Below are positions 46,661 through 57,800 of a stretch of 64,000 nucleotides of DNA, piece by piece (position 1 is the stretch's first letter; each line of letters opens with the position of its first letter). Made by a program: the position numbers and the translations under genes. The stretch covers positions 1 through 64,000 of the forward strand of contig MNCI01026985.1 in the NCBI GenBank assembly GCA_015680685.1. The letters run 5' to 3'. The notes beneath the pieces are model-generated. The model was not told the DNA's origin. It made no database searches and saw only the letters and a list, made by a program, of their open reading frames with translations. Source of the DNA: Gnetum montanum (lineage: Eukaryota; Streptophyta; Gnetopsida; Gnetales; Gnetaceae).

Positions 46661-47699
46661 CCCTCAGTTTTTTTTTGAATTTTTGTTTTACACATTTTTG
46701 TTCTACACATTTTTTTTTACACATTTTTTCAACTTTTCTTATTTTTTTTTTACACCATTGTTCATATTTTTACTATTTCTTTGTTTGCTTGATTGACTTT
46801 TATTTGTCATCCTATAAGTGCTCATGATGGTGGATTGAATTATATCATATTGATTGCTAATGTTTGTTTTTTACCTTTGAATTATGATGTTGATACCAAG
46901 GTATGGTTCTTTTGGTAAAATAGGCAATAAGTTCATGCCGTCCACTCATCCATAGAACTCTATGGTTTTCTTTGGCTTAGAACTATACAATCCTCTTTTT
47001 CTAAGTAAATTTGTTAATAAATTTGTGGCTGGGTATTTTTCAAAGTAAGGAAAGACTCAAAGGATGAAAAGGGTGTGACTTCAAGGGGATTCGATGCATT
47101 TGTGCTGGCCATTCTCTTGGGTTCTTGGATTCTTTTTCTTGGTTTTTCTACCATTCTGACATTGTTCAAATATCAGGAAGCTGAGTGAATAAAAATAAAT
47201 CTTTGCATGATGTAGTTCTCACACACACACAAACAAAAAAGTGAGAATTCAGAGCACACCCCTTAGACACAATAATGAAGTATGGGCTACAAGAACTGGT
47301 TATGGAACTGGAAAGACATGTTACCCATGCTTGAAGGTTTCCTCTCACTAAGGCCCTTTCTTGCTTTCTACTTCTCTATCTCGCTCTTCTCGGAATGGTG
47401 ATGACTCTTTGTGGAAGCATTCTTGTTGTTTCAAGTGGATGGATTGGTCAGGTGTGTTGATGCGAGGTCATTGGACGTGGTTTGTTTGAGTCTGGATTTG
47501 GAATGCATTTTACTCAGTCACATTAACCATAAAATACACAAGAGACTTTACACAACCTTGTTCTTGAGATTACATTCCATTCTCTCCTCTCCATCTTTCT
47601 TTCCATTTTCAACCTCATTGTTGGTTTCATCGTTAGTCTGTCTCTGGGTTGATGCATTGTTTTTCTTTGGTGAATTCTCATGAGTAAGTTTCTAACTCT
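46661..47699. other. T-rich junction region, no gene recognised
   Basis: 46665-46760 has four copies of TTTTACACATTTTT-like sequence. Short frames at 47166-47348 and 47411-47683 have no motif. This is where the plus-strand Athila element ends and a minus-strand Tat-related internal region begins; the exact seam was not found. Confidence 0.4.
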
Positions 47700-47999
47700 T
47701 GCTTCTGAATGACATTCCTAGAGCCTACGGACTCTTTGTTTTGTGGGTTTGTTAGGGCATTAAGGGAACGAGCCTCCTTTCGGGAGGACCCATTGGCATT
47801 TCTTTTTTGTGCAATTGTTAACTTATTTTCCTTAAACATTTCCTGCAATTAATCATTTCTTATTTCATCCCCATCCATGACATCCATTTTGTTGGCGTTG
47901 CTGTTGTTATTTTTCCCACCTTTTTTGTTCCTCATATTTTTCCATCTTATAGCTATTGGAGGTTCTCTCTTAGTCATGGGGGCCGTGGCACAAATGTTT
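47700..47999 (-). pseudogene. Gag-like N-terminus of a Tat-related element
   Basis: The minus strand from about 47985 reads MTKREPPIAI, then a lysine/asparagine-rich stretch (KKGGKNNNSNANKMDVMDG) and ENKLTIAQKRNANGSSRKEA. The start matches MTKSEPPVAIEW at 9598. It lies just inside the LTR-like block 48060-49405, in the place of a gag start, and so belongs to a second element sharing that LTR. It is broken by stops. Confidence 0.4.
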
Positions 48000-48059
48000 A
48001 AATTTTTTCCATTCTACTATTTTCCTAACCCCTACACCTTGGGTAGTCACCAGTGATAA

Positions 48060-49405
48060 ATCTCCGAACTAGTTTCTGCCAAATTTACAACTTAGCCAAT
48101 GCGTTTTATATCGAGGCAAGGTATTAGCTGCATTGTGATTTATCTATCCTTGCTCATTTGTGATTGTGGTATGTGTGCAGATGGCGATCATACAAACAAT
48201 GGACTGGGCTTGGAGGAAGCACTCAAGATGGATCGGAATTGGAGCGTTTACGAAAGGAGCAAGTTTGATGGCGTGGTTATGGATAAACAACAGAAGGCGC
48301 AATCTCAGCATTGGCGGCAACACGCTTCATCTTCTTTTTCTCTCTTTTTCTCTTCAAGCTTCCAAAATAAGGGCTTGGATGTTTTTCTCTTCAAGCTTCA
48401 AGCTTCAAGCGAAATTGCCAAAATGCTGCTATCTCTGTTTCTCTGTGTGTTGTGTTTTTTTTTGTGTCTCTGTCAACTGAAGTATTTATAGGTTTGACAA
48501 CATGTGGAGAAGGCATGGCCATGATAACACTTGTTTCAAACCTTTCAAAACATCATTGACCTGACCGTCTTTGTGTTGAAATTCATGATCACGCACAATA
48601 CACCCATCTGTGTATTGTGCATATGAATAACAAACGTGCATCGGGCGTGTTTCAGCTGATTTTGGGCTACATTACGCTCATACGCATTGCGTCATGTGCA
48701 AGAGCATAACAAAGCATGAAAATAATGGATTCAAGCTGTTTTATGCTCTTTTACGCCATGGAGTGTAGTGAAGCGTAAGCAATGATTAACTTGACGATGA
48801 CTTACGCTGACACACGCTGCGTTGCGTAACGAGCGTAAGGCGGTCAACCTGTAAAAAGAAAGGAGCCAATCTGTTATGCATCTTTGGACTTTGCCTTTGA
48901 CTTCTTTGAAGCTCATCACGCATGCGTTGTATAATAGAGCGTAAACTTGGCCTTGGACAAAAATCTTAGCAAAATATATAAGAAGTTGCATATTACGCTG
49001 CTTAAGCCTCTCCAAATCTGCTGAAGTAAGTCACCTTCTGATACCAGACTATGTTAAACAAAATTACTCATCATTATGCTGTGTCACATAATACAGCATA
49101 AAGACAGAAAACATAGTAAGATTGGAAATTTGCAAAGGACCTCGAAGACTTGATGCTGCGTGCCTCTTTGTCTTACTCTGCCTTGTTCTTCCTTCTGGAA
49201 TTCTATCATGTACTTTCGTTTGAATCGCAAATCTTCGCCTGAGGCCGACTTTGCAATTGCCATGGTGTTTCAATGGCCCCTCTTTGTTGATGGTTTAGAG
49301 GGCTTGCCCAAAAGACATCGATAAAGAATACGAAACATCGAATTGGTAAAATCACCAACAACGTTCATTAATGGTTACTCAAGTGTCGCCCTGTCAACAT
49401 AGAAG
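48060..49405 (-). repeat. 3' LTR of Tat copy 2, possibly chimeric
   Basis: The U3 part (49405-48500) matches the copy 1 LTR: start TGTTGACA, then CTTTTGGGCAAGCCCTCT, AGAGGGGCCATTGAAACACC, clustered TTACGC/GCGTAA words and a TATA box. Beyond the TATA box the sequence no longer matches copy 1 but matches the old element at 9600-9990 and leads into a primer-site-like GGTGACTACCCAAGG near 48055. The LTR may be a recombinant of two subfamilies. Confidence 0.6.
48483..48490 (-). promoter_or_regulatory. TATA box of the Tat LTR (copy 2)
   Basis: TATAAATA on the minus strand, in the same context as 41188 in copy 1 (ATGCCTTCTCCACATGTTGT upstream in both). Confidence 0.7.
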
Positions 49406-49875
49406 AGCAAAGATGGATGGAATGAGAGATAGGATTGTATAGGAGGAAACATGTTCGGGGAAGATGCAAATGAGTAAGGATGGCTGTTTTCATGCATAAG
49501 CAGTTAGGCTTTCTCCTGCAGGTGTGTTAGCAAGGAGTTATGCCATCGTTTTGTAGGTGAAGGGGCTACATAGACAAATTGTGTTATGTCTGCACAGCCT
49601 GGGTGAGATGTGTTTCACCCATTTTGCCGACCCCCTACTTTTTTTTTGAGCGTCCACTTGGCGAATTGCATTACACCAGTTTATGGACTTGATTGTAATG
49701 CGAATGCGAAAAATGGATGCTGCGTATGTAGATTTTGCATACGGGAAACAGATGGTAGAGATGAAGCGAAGTAAGAGCTAAGGGCAGGATTGTAAGGGAA
49801 AGAGGGATGCACTTCTAAGTGGACAGGCTAACCTGAGCAGCCATCTCAGAACGCTATTTGTACTTCACCACTCAG

Positions 49876-50174
49876 ATGAATGCACCTTTGAACGACGTCC
49901 TCAAAGCAAGTAACCTGCAACCACAGAAGAAAACAGAGGACACCATTTCTCGTGCGAACGACCGGCGAGGTTGTCGAAACAAGTACCATTTGAGGTGAGA
50001 TAAAGCGATCGGGCTGCAAAGGAAGAACTGTAGCGCGAGGCTAGAGTCTTCATCCTTGACGCTCGGCCCAGCATGTCGCCGCCAAAGGACATCAGACTCA
50101 GCGCACCTAACTGGTTATGCAATGAACCAGCTAGGTGAATCTATGAAGCCAGAGTCTGATAGTGATGATGANTG
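49876..50174 (+). pseudogene. Possible two-exon antisense ORF 2 (copy 2)
   Basis: Exon 1 (49876-49994) starts MNAPLNDVLKASNLQPQKKT and ends before GTGAGA. Exon 2 begins at 50034 after CTGTAG and stays open to TGA at 50172-50174 (N at 50172), ending NQLGESMKPESDSDDE. The phase across the junction is consistent, giving about 85 codons without a stop. The same structure occurs in copy 1. There is no recognised domain. It lies between array B and the LTR, convergent with integrase. Confidence 0.4.
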
Positions 50175-50399
50175 AGGATTTTGTCGGGGCTCCGATTGGC
50201 GAAACTAAACCCTCAGAAGTACCACTGTTGCAGTGGGCGTAGTGACGGCATCTCCGAGGGGTCAGTAGTATGCCTCTCAGCACATCCGAGGAATAAGTAG
50301 AATGCTGGTGGGGTAGCGGCACTGGGACTTCCTCAGTATCCCATCCCATTTGTCATGTAGCTATGTAGAGGTGATTACGCTTGCTTGATTTGCGTGGTG

Positions 50400-50900
50400 G
50401 CGACCTGTAAGTCCCAGTTTTAAGTCCTGGTAGACTATTGCTACTGGTTTTGAGTCTCAGCAGACCATGGTCCCAGTTTAAAGTCTAGGCAGACTGAAAA
50501 ACACTAGTTTTACGTCGTAGCGGATGGTGGTGGGGCTGATGTATGGTCTCAGTAGACTATGCTGTGGATGTCAGCTTCATGTCATGACATAGGGACAACT
50601 CTATGCTAATTTTACATCTCAGTGGACGACTACTTACCTTTGCCAGTTTTATGTCATGGCGGACAACCGGTGCCAGTTTAGCATCATGGCGGATGCGTGC
50701 AAAAGATGCCAGTTTTTCGTCTTGGCGGATCTGTACAAAACTACCAGTTTTACGTCATAGAGGACGGTTACAACTTGTCAGTTTGATGTCATGGAAGATG
50801 ATCAGTGCTAGTTTAGCATCGTGGCGGAAGCGTGTAGGGAATGCTAGTTTTACGTCGTAGCAGACGGTTGTTGCCAGTTTAGCGTCGTAGCAGACAATCA
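50400..50900. repeat. Tandem array B (copy 2)
   Basis: About fourteen units in the opposite orientation to copy 1, with cores such as TGCCAGTTTTACGTC followed by a TGGCGGAC word. Left units read CCCAGTTTTAAGTCC. It lies between the end of integrase and antisense ORF 2. The 85-codon frame at 50603-50860 is a repeat artefact. Confidence 0.85.
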
Positions 50901-50939
50901 TGGCCATACCTGATGTTCACACTGGAGATGCAACTATAT

Positions 50940-53900
50940 GTAGTACCGCTTCAAATATATATGATTGACAGGGTTTGGTAACTTGTTGCCGTCGACTTCT
51001 GCTAACTTGAATGCTTCGTTGCCGTACGCATCAGCCACCAAGAAAGGGCTCTCCCAGTTTGCAGAGAATTTTCCTACTGGTTCGCGAACGACCTTGAGAA
51101 ATAAATCTCCCTTCTTGATCGGATGCCGCTAAAGATTGTGACAATGCTTTTGCCTCTTCTTATCTTGATACTTTTCGATCGTATCAAGCGTTTGTATGCG
51201 CTTCTCTTCTACTGAGTCCAAATCCATGATCCAAGCCTGGTGTGTTGAGCCTCATTTATAATCGTGGAGAGGACTATTCTCAGAGAAGGAATTTGCAACT
51301 CGAGAGGCAGCACTGCTTCAGATCCGTAGACTAGGCTATAGGGCGTACTATCTGTAGCCGTCCTACATGTAGTACGATACGCCCATAGCATATAGAGGAT
51401 TTTTTTGTGCCACCGTTTTTTATTGCTGTCGAGCATTTTCTTGAGCAGATTGATGATAACTTTGTTTATTGCTTTAGCTTAACCATTCGCTTCCGGGTAG
51501 TAGGACGAGGAAAAAGATTGTTTAATGCGAAGGCTATCACAGAAGGATTTGGTTTCCGTACTACTAAACTGTGGCCCATTGTCGGTCACGATAGTCATCG
51601 GGAGACCAAATCTGGTTATGATGTTGTCTAGGATAAAATGGAAAATTTGTTAAGATGTGATCTTTTGTAAAGGAACAACTTCCACCCACTTCGTAAAATA
51701 CTCAGTAGCGGTAATTATGAAGCTATGACCCGCGGAAGATTTCAGCGTGATGGGACCTATGATATCTAGTCCCCATCATTGAAATGGCCATGTTATCTGA
51801 GTCGTATGTAACTATGTAGGTGACATGTGTATAAGATTTGCGTGACGCTGACATGTGTCACAAGTTTTAACCTTTGTCAGGCAATATTTTTCCATGCGTG
51901 GCCAGTAGTATCCTAAGCGATGAATTTTTGAGGCCATAGCCTATGGTGCTACATGTCCTCCAGATAATCCCTCATGAATCTTGCCAACTATACGCTGTGC
52001 TTGGTCTTTGTTAACGCAAGTAAGCAGCACACCATCAAAAGAGTGTCTAAAGAGAGTATTGTTTCCTACGATAATGTACTGCTTAGCATGCTTGCGGATT
52101 GCATCTTTTTGCGCGCGTGTCAATTCGCGTGGTAGCTCGCCTTGCAAGAGGTAAGTTTTGATGTTGTTGTAGCATTCTGGCATGCTTTCCTTGAGAAGAG
52201 AAGATATTTGCGCCACCTGAATGATAGGACCTGTACAGTCTATTATTAAAGCGGGACAAGTGTTGAATAGATGTGATGGCACGTTTAAGGCTAGTGTAGC
52301 TAGTGCATCGGCCAGTGTGTTATCATTTCATGGCACGTGTTGGGCATCGATGGTCGTGAATTGCTTCAGAAGATCTTTAGCCATATCGCAGTAGGACTAC
52401 AAATGTACATCTTTGCAAGTGTAGACTCCTGTGATTTGATTGATGATGAGCATCGAATCACCCCTAATTGCCAAGTGTCAAACATCGAGTTCGCCAATAG
52501 TTAGTAATCCCCTAAGAAGCCCCTCGTACTCTGCCACATTGTTCGTACAGGGAAGGTCAAGAGATAAGCGTGAAGATGCACATCCTCAGGTGATAGCGTA
52601 ATAATGGTGGCAGCACTACCACCTCTAGTGGTTGAAGCTCCGTCGAAATACAACATCGCCTCGGGGCTTGTTAAGACAGGGCGTACACTATGTACATATT
52701 CGTCTGGAAATTTAGGCTCTATAGTCGCCTGACTATCAATGGGAGATGTTACTAATTGGTCGGTTATCGCTTGGCCTTTCGTAGAAGATTGACCAATGTA
52801 ATGCAGATCGAATTCTGCTGTGATAGCCTTCCAACGAGCTATTCTACTACTTTCGTATAAGTTATGTGTAATGGCACTAAGGATGTTATTTTTACAGATG
52901 ATGTTAACTTGGCTACGGAAAAGATAATGTCTGCACTTCTTGAGCGTAAATACTAACGCTAAGCAGTTACGCTCTACTTCGTTGTACCTTGTTTCATACG
53001 CACATAGACCGTGACTCAAGTAGTAGATGGGTACTTCCGACCCATCATCCCTCCTTTGATAGAGTAACGCTGCTAAGGCTATGTCTGAAGTTGCGAGGTA
53101 GATATAGAATGGTTGATCCCTTTGCGGCAGGAAAACTGTTGGCAAGCATTGAAGCTCTTGCTTCAAGCTATCAAACGTACACTGGAAATCATCTGTCCAT
53201 TCGAAATTAACCCCCTTTTTAAGTAAATGTTGCATAGGGTGTAACTTGTCGGTTAATTTTGAGATGAACCGCCTGATAAAATGTAACCTCCCCTGTAATC
53301 CGCGTAATTTCTTAAGACTTGTAGGGGGTGCCAATTCAACAATGGCTTTGACTTTGTCAGGGTCTACGAGTATGCCAGTTTTCGATACCACAAAACCCAG
53401 CATGCATCCGGTTTTGACTCTGAACACACATTTTTTTAGGTTAAGTCGGAGGTCATATTTAGAACATCTTTCTAGAACTAACTCCAGATCCTCTGAATGA
53501 TCTTCTAACTTTAAATACTTAACAGCTATATCGTCAACATAATCATCCAGTCTCCCTAAGAGATAATCGCTAAAGATGTATGTCATAGCTCGTTGATATG
53601 TTTCTCCGGCGTTTTTTAAGCCAAAAGGCATCATGGTATAGCAAAAGGTCCCCCAGGGTGTCATAAATGTCATTGTTAACTGGTGCGCTGGGTTAATGCG
53701 TATTTGATTGTAGCCTGAGAAGTCATCCATGAAGGACAAAAGCGCATGTCCAGCGGTTGTATCCACCAATTGATCGATACTCGGCAATGGGAAATTATCC
53801 TTGATTGTAGCTTTGTTCAAGTCCTGGAAGTCTATACAAATGCGTATTCCTCCGATATTTTTGGGAACTACTACAATGTTGGATACCTAGTCCGAGTAGT

Positions 53901-54379
53901 CAACCGCTCGAATAAAGCCTGCTTGGTACAGCTTAGTGATTTCATCACGTACTGCTAGCGCGACTTCTAGCTTGATCTTTCGTGCTTTTTGCCTGACGGC
54001 TTTGATATGGGGATTTAGGATTATGTTGTGTTGAATTAATCTTGGGTCTAGTCCTGGCATATCCTCGTAAAACCATGCAAACACTATGATATTACTATGG
54101 AGGACTTGTTTGATGTCGTCACGTGCCTTTTGGTCTAATAAAGAACTAACTTTGAGAGTCTTAGTCTTGCCCCTATGCGTAACCACAGAGACCTCGTTGA
54201 GTGGGTCTTCGATTACATCTCCAGCTTCTAGATCTAGCGTGCGCATCGATTGCTCTGGCCAGTCTAGAGATGTTTCCGATGTGGCTATGATTGTGTCATT
54301 AATGTGGGATCAAACTATCTAATGATTTTACCGTGTAAGCTTGTTAAAACTAGTGGTGCAGATAACATTTCATCCATCT
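50940..54379 (-). pseudogene. Tat-like RT, RNase H and integrase (copy 2)
   Basis: On the minus strand an ATG near 54377 (after a TTTTGCAGG acceptor-like sequence) opens the pol region. A 439-codon frame (53820-52501), the longest uninterrupted one in the window, spans RT with FPLPSIDQLVD, MTFMTPWGTF, the YVDD active site and LRLNLKKCVF, then the connection (YETRYNEVERNCLALVF) and the start of RNase H (LYFDGASTTRGGSAATI). A frameshift in RNase H near 52550 ends it. Integrase follows in pieces (52282-51941 with the HEGLSGGH zinc motif; 51436-51209 with KKRWHKKILYMLWAYRTTC), ending VNHIYLKRYY near 50945. It would supply all polymerase and integration activities but is disabled. Confidence 0.9.
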
Positions 54380-54712
54380 GTCGATTATCCTGCAAAATTG
54401 TCAAATGCGAGAGTAATTAGAAAGATACTAAGTTTGGTGCGATAAGTGTTTAACGAATAACATTTAGTTTAGTGTACAGGAAGTGACGTGACGTTGTTGC
54501 GTAAAGCTAACTGAATTTTAAATTTTGCGAATAGCTTGTAATTAATGAGACTTGATTACGAGGAGATAAGATATAGTATTTTAGGGTCGTTTCGGACCAC
54601 AATGTGTGCGATATCTGACGTAATTATTATTTTGATCTCCGGGTTCCAGCTCATACTGACACCAATATTTGGGCAAGTTTTGCTGAAATTGGGTACCAAG
54701 TCAGTTAAATTT

Positions 54713-54720
54713 TATATATA
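54713..54720 (+). promoter_or_regulatory. Putative TATA box of the antisense gene (copy 2)
   Basis: TATATATA, followed by AGTAAGCAGTTTTCAG, about 140 bases before the antisense ATG. The counterpart in copy 1 is conserved. It lies in the roughly 480-base interval between the divergent pol and antisense start codons. Confidence 0.5.
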
Positions 54721-54856
54721 AGTAAGCAGTTTTCAGTAAGAACAGGCTGTTGGCTATTGTAAATTCAAATTCCTAATTGTCCAAAGCGAAAGATTGGAGC
54801 GTGTAGTTTGCAAAGACGTGAAAGTGCAAGACTGTGAAGGCTTTGAAGCTGCAATA

Positions 54857-57800
54857 ATGGCACCTAAAGCAAAAAGAAAAAACACAAAATTGGCGAAGAT
54901 TGACGAAGTGCAAGAGAATCTGCAACGTACTTCGCAGGCAGTGGTTGAAGTCAGGGACCCTAAGCCTTTGAACCGGTAGGCCATTCCTTACGTAATTGTG
55001 TTGTTTCAGCAGTGTTTATTCTTGTAGCGTCATTCACGTGAATGAGGGTTTTAGACTGTGGACCTCTTGTTAAGATGAGGGTTTAATGGGGTTGAGTCTA
55101 TCACCGTTGTCAGGGATGAACCTTGCGCTGTTGCAAGGGTTTGGGCGATTGCGGTATGAATAGCTAAGCATAATTTGTAGGTTTTCTGTATTTAAACATG
55201 CAAACATGAATCTAAACGTTCATCTGTTTATTGCATTTTCTGTATAGTGTTATGCTGAGACCTGTCTTGATCGTCTTAGATATTGTTGGGGTTTTATACT
55301 GCATAAATCCAATCGTGCCTAATGTCCCTCCCCCGCAAACTTGGTTGCATGGGAGGGCCATATGGTTTCATAAGGGTGCGCTGGAGTTTCTGCAGTTTTT
55401 ATTGTGTAACTACAACGTTATTATATGGTCTAATTTGTCAGGAGATATTGCTGGTGCCATTTTGAAGCATCTGTTAGTGGGTTCCGTATAGGGAATTTTG
55501 GCTTTCTTGACAGACGGGGCCATCGATACGGGTCATCCCCAGGACCGAGAACTTAGCGCCCGAGGTTTGAGGTGCTTAAGTTGGATCAGGGAAATGGCCC
55601 AGTTTAGTTGCTATCATGCATACAACACTCTGTTCGTGGCTTTTCATGTCTCAACCTACTTCCAGAACCCACCAGGCACAGTGTACTACTCAGGCAAGTA
55701 AGTGGTTTTGTTGGCTATATTGTCATTATATGTCTATTGTCTGAGTTTTGTAAAGCGCGAGATAAGCCTATGTGGTATGGTACAGGTTTTTTATTCATGA
55801 GAACAAGTTAGTAGGGGATGGAGATACTTTGTCATGGACCAAAACAGCGATAAAGGCATTTACCTCAACTAGCAACGTACGCGCTGGTGTGATGGGGCAG
55901 ATTGGCTTTGATATTCATGAGTATCCCACCTGTTATGCTGACGCTTTCGAGAATTGCCAGAATCTCGGGTGGCTAAATGACGATTGGACCTTGGATCCGC
56001 CCCTTACCTTTTAGGACGTGCAGAGGAAACTTCCTCCATTTCCTTTGCCATTTGGACCTAGTAAAACTACTGCGTATTCTATTGTTGTGTGGTGTAATTG
56101 TGAATTGTGAATGTCGCATAATAATGTTTTTGTTTGACCTATGTCTTACATTGTTCAGTTAGGGAATCTCGAGAGATTACCCTTACAATTTCCGGCCGTG
56201 AGGCGAATACCATTCTCTTCCACTACGGTGACATCAAGGATGCACAATGCTGGCTCGACCACACGGTGGCTACAGTTGCGGTGGTCACCAAGATACGAGA
56301 AGCGAGATTAATGCATTTATTCTTAGCCACAACTCCTGATGTCCCCACCAGTGAAATGCTAACACTGGTCAACTCCTTCAGCGAAAGGGCGGAGCATTTT
56401 TACACGCGTGTGCATCACGTACGTGTAAATTTTGACATTGACGCTTAGCTCTTTGAAGACCTTTTCAGGGTCCCCTCTGATGGCCTTCCCATAGAGGAGA
56501 AGGTGAAGAGGAGTCTCTCTTGTCAGGAGTGGCTAGAGGAGTGGGTAGGGGTCAAAAAGGAGCCTAAAGGGATCCCTTGTGAAAGAATCCAACTAGAAGT
56601 CACCGAGATAGTTTATCCCCTTTTTCGGGCCCGAAATTTCCCCAAAATGCTCTCATAGGGGAGGTTCTTTTCCATAGAGCAGACCCGTATTATGCGGGAG
56701 GTTCTGGAAGAAGGGACCCAGTTCAACTGGGCGAGCTATTTTGTTGAGGGACTACGCACTGACATGATCAGGCTTCGCAAGAAGCTCGAGTCTCGTTTCA
56801 CCATGCATTACGCCTTCTTCATAGTCTGCCTTCGGCGTTTTGCTGAATTCTTGGTCATCCAAAGGAATGGGATCTAGGTGCAACAAGACCGAGACCAGCT
56901 ATCTAGGCCTTGGATTACGCATATCCTCAGCACTACCCGTGGGCAGGATCCTCCGGAAGGGATTGGGGAATCTCTGTCGATAACGACCAGGGATTTGGCG
57001 GTGTCGCGAATACGAGGCCCCGACAGTGTAGGTGGGATAATGCCCACTTACATTGGCGATGCCTCACGAGGAAAACGTTTGGCAACAGAAATTGTGGAAA
57101 CTTCAGCTCGGTGCAAAAGGCTTCGTTTAACTGAGGCCTCTACGGAGCCTGGGAGTGGTACAGGACGAACTGTGGAAGTCAGAGTTCAGCGGAGTAAGCC
57201 TCCGCCTGGTAAGCGTGAAGAAATGTATTGAAAGTTGTACTACGCAATGTTTATTTATGATATTTTGAATTGTATTAAATGTATTATATGATATGGTCAG
57301 AGAAAGTTACAGAGCAGTTGACCCTTGAAACAGGGGCAGTGGTACTAAGTCATGGGGAAGGGGCCCCAGTTTTAGAAAAGGAGGCCCCAGCTGTTAAGGT
57401 GAGCCACGCACAGACCCTTGTACGTGAGGAGGCCTCGACTATAGGGACAAGCGACACACAGACTCTTGTGAGTGAAGTGGCCCCAGCTGTTGGGACAAGC
57501 GATGCACAGACTCTTGTGCATGAAGCGAGGGAGGAGGTAAAAGATGTTGGCGAGCTCCCCACTATCACCGGTAGAGGTAATGAGCATGTTGGAAACTTTG
57601 AGGAGTTCTATTAGTAATTAGAATTTCTAACTCGACTACGCTGTAGGAGAAGAGGATACATCTACGTCCGCCGCTGTGAGCAAAGCATGGAGAGACTTTC
57701 CTGACAAGTTCGCCTTTATGGAAGGCGTTGTCAACGATATGATTGAGTGCCTCGAGCGCATCGATCCTGAAGCTGGTACGCTGTAGCTATAATAGGTTTA

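Noticed and set aside
48099-48491. Overlapping ORFs of 130 and 106 codons on the plus strand
   Set aside because: They lie antisense to an LTR/U5 block that is repeated at 9.6-10.0 kb, and the protein sequences are not conserved between the two copies.
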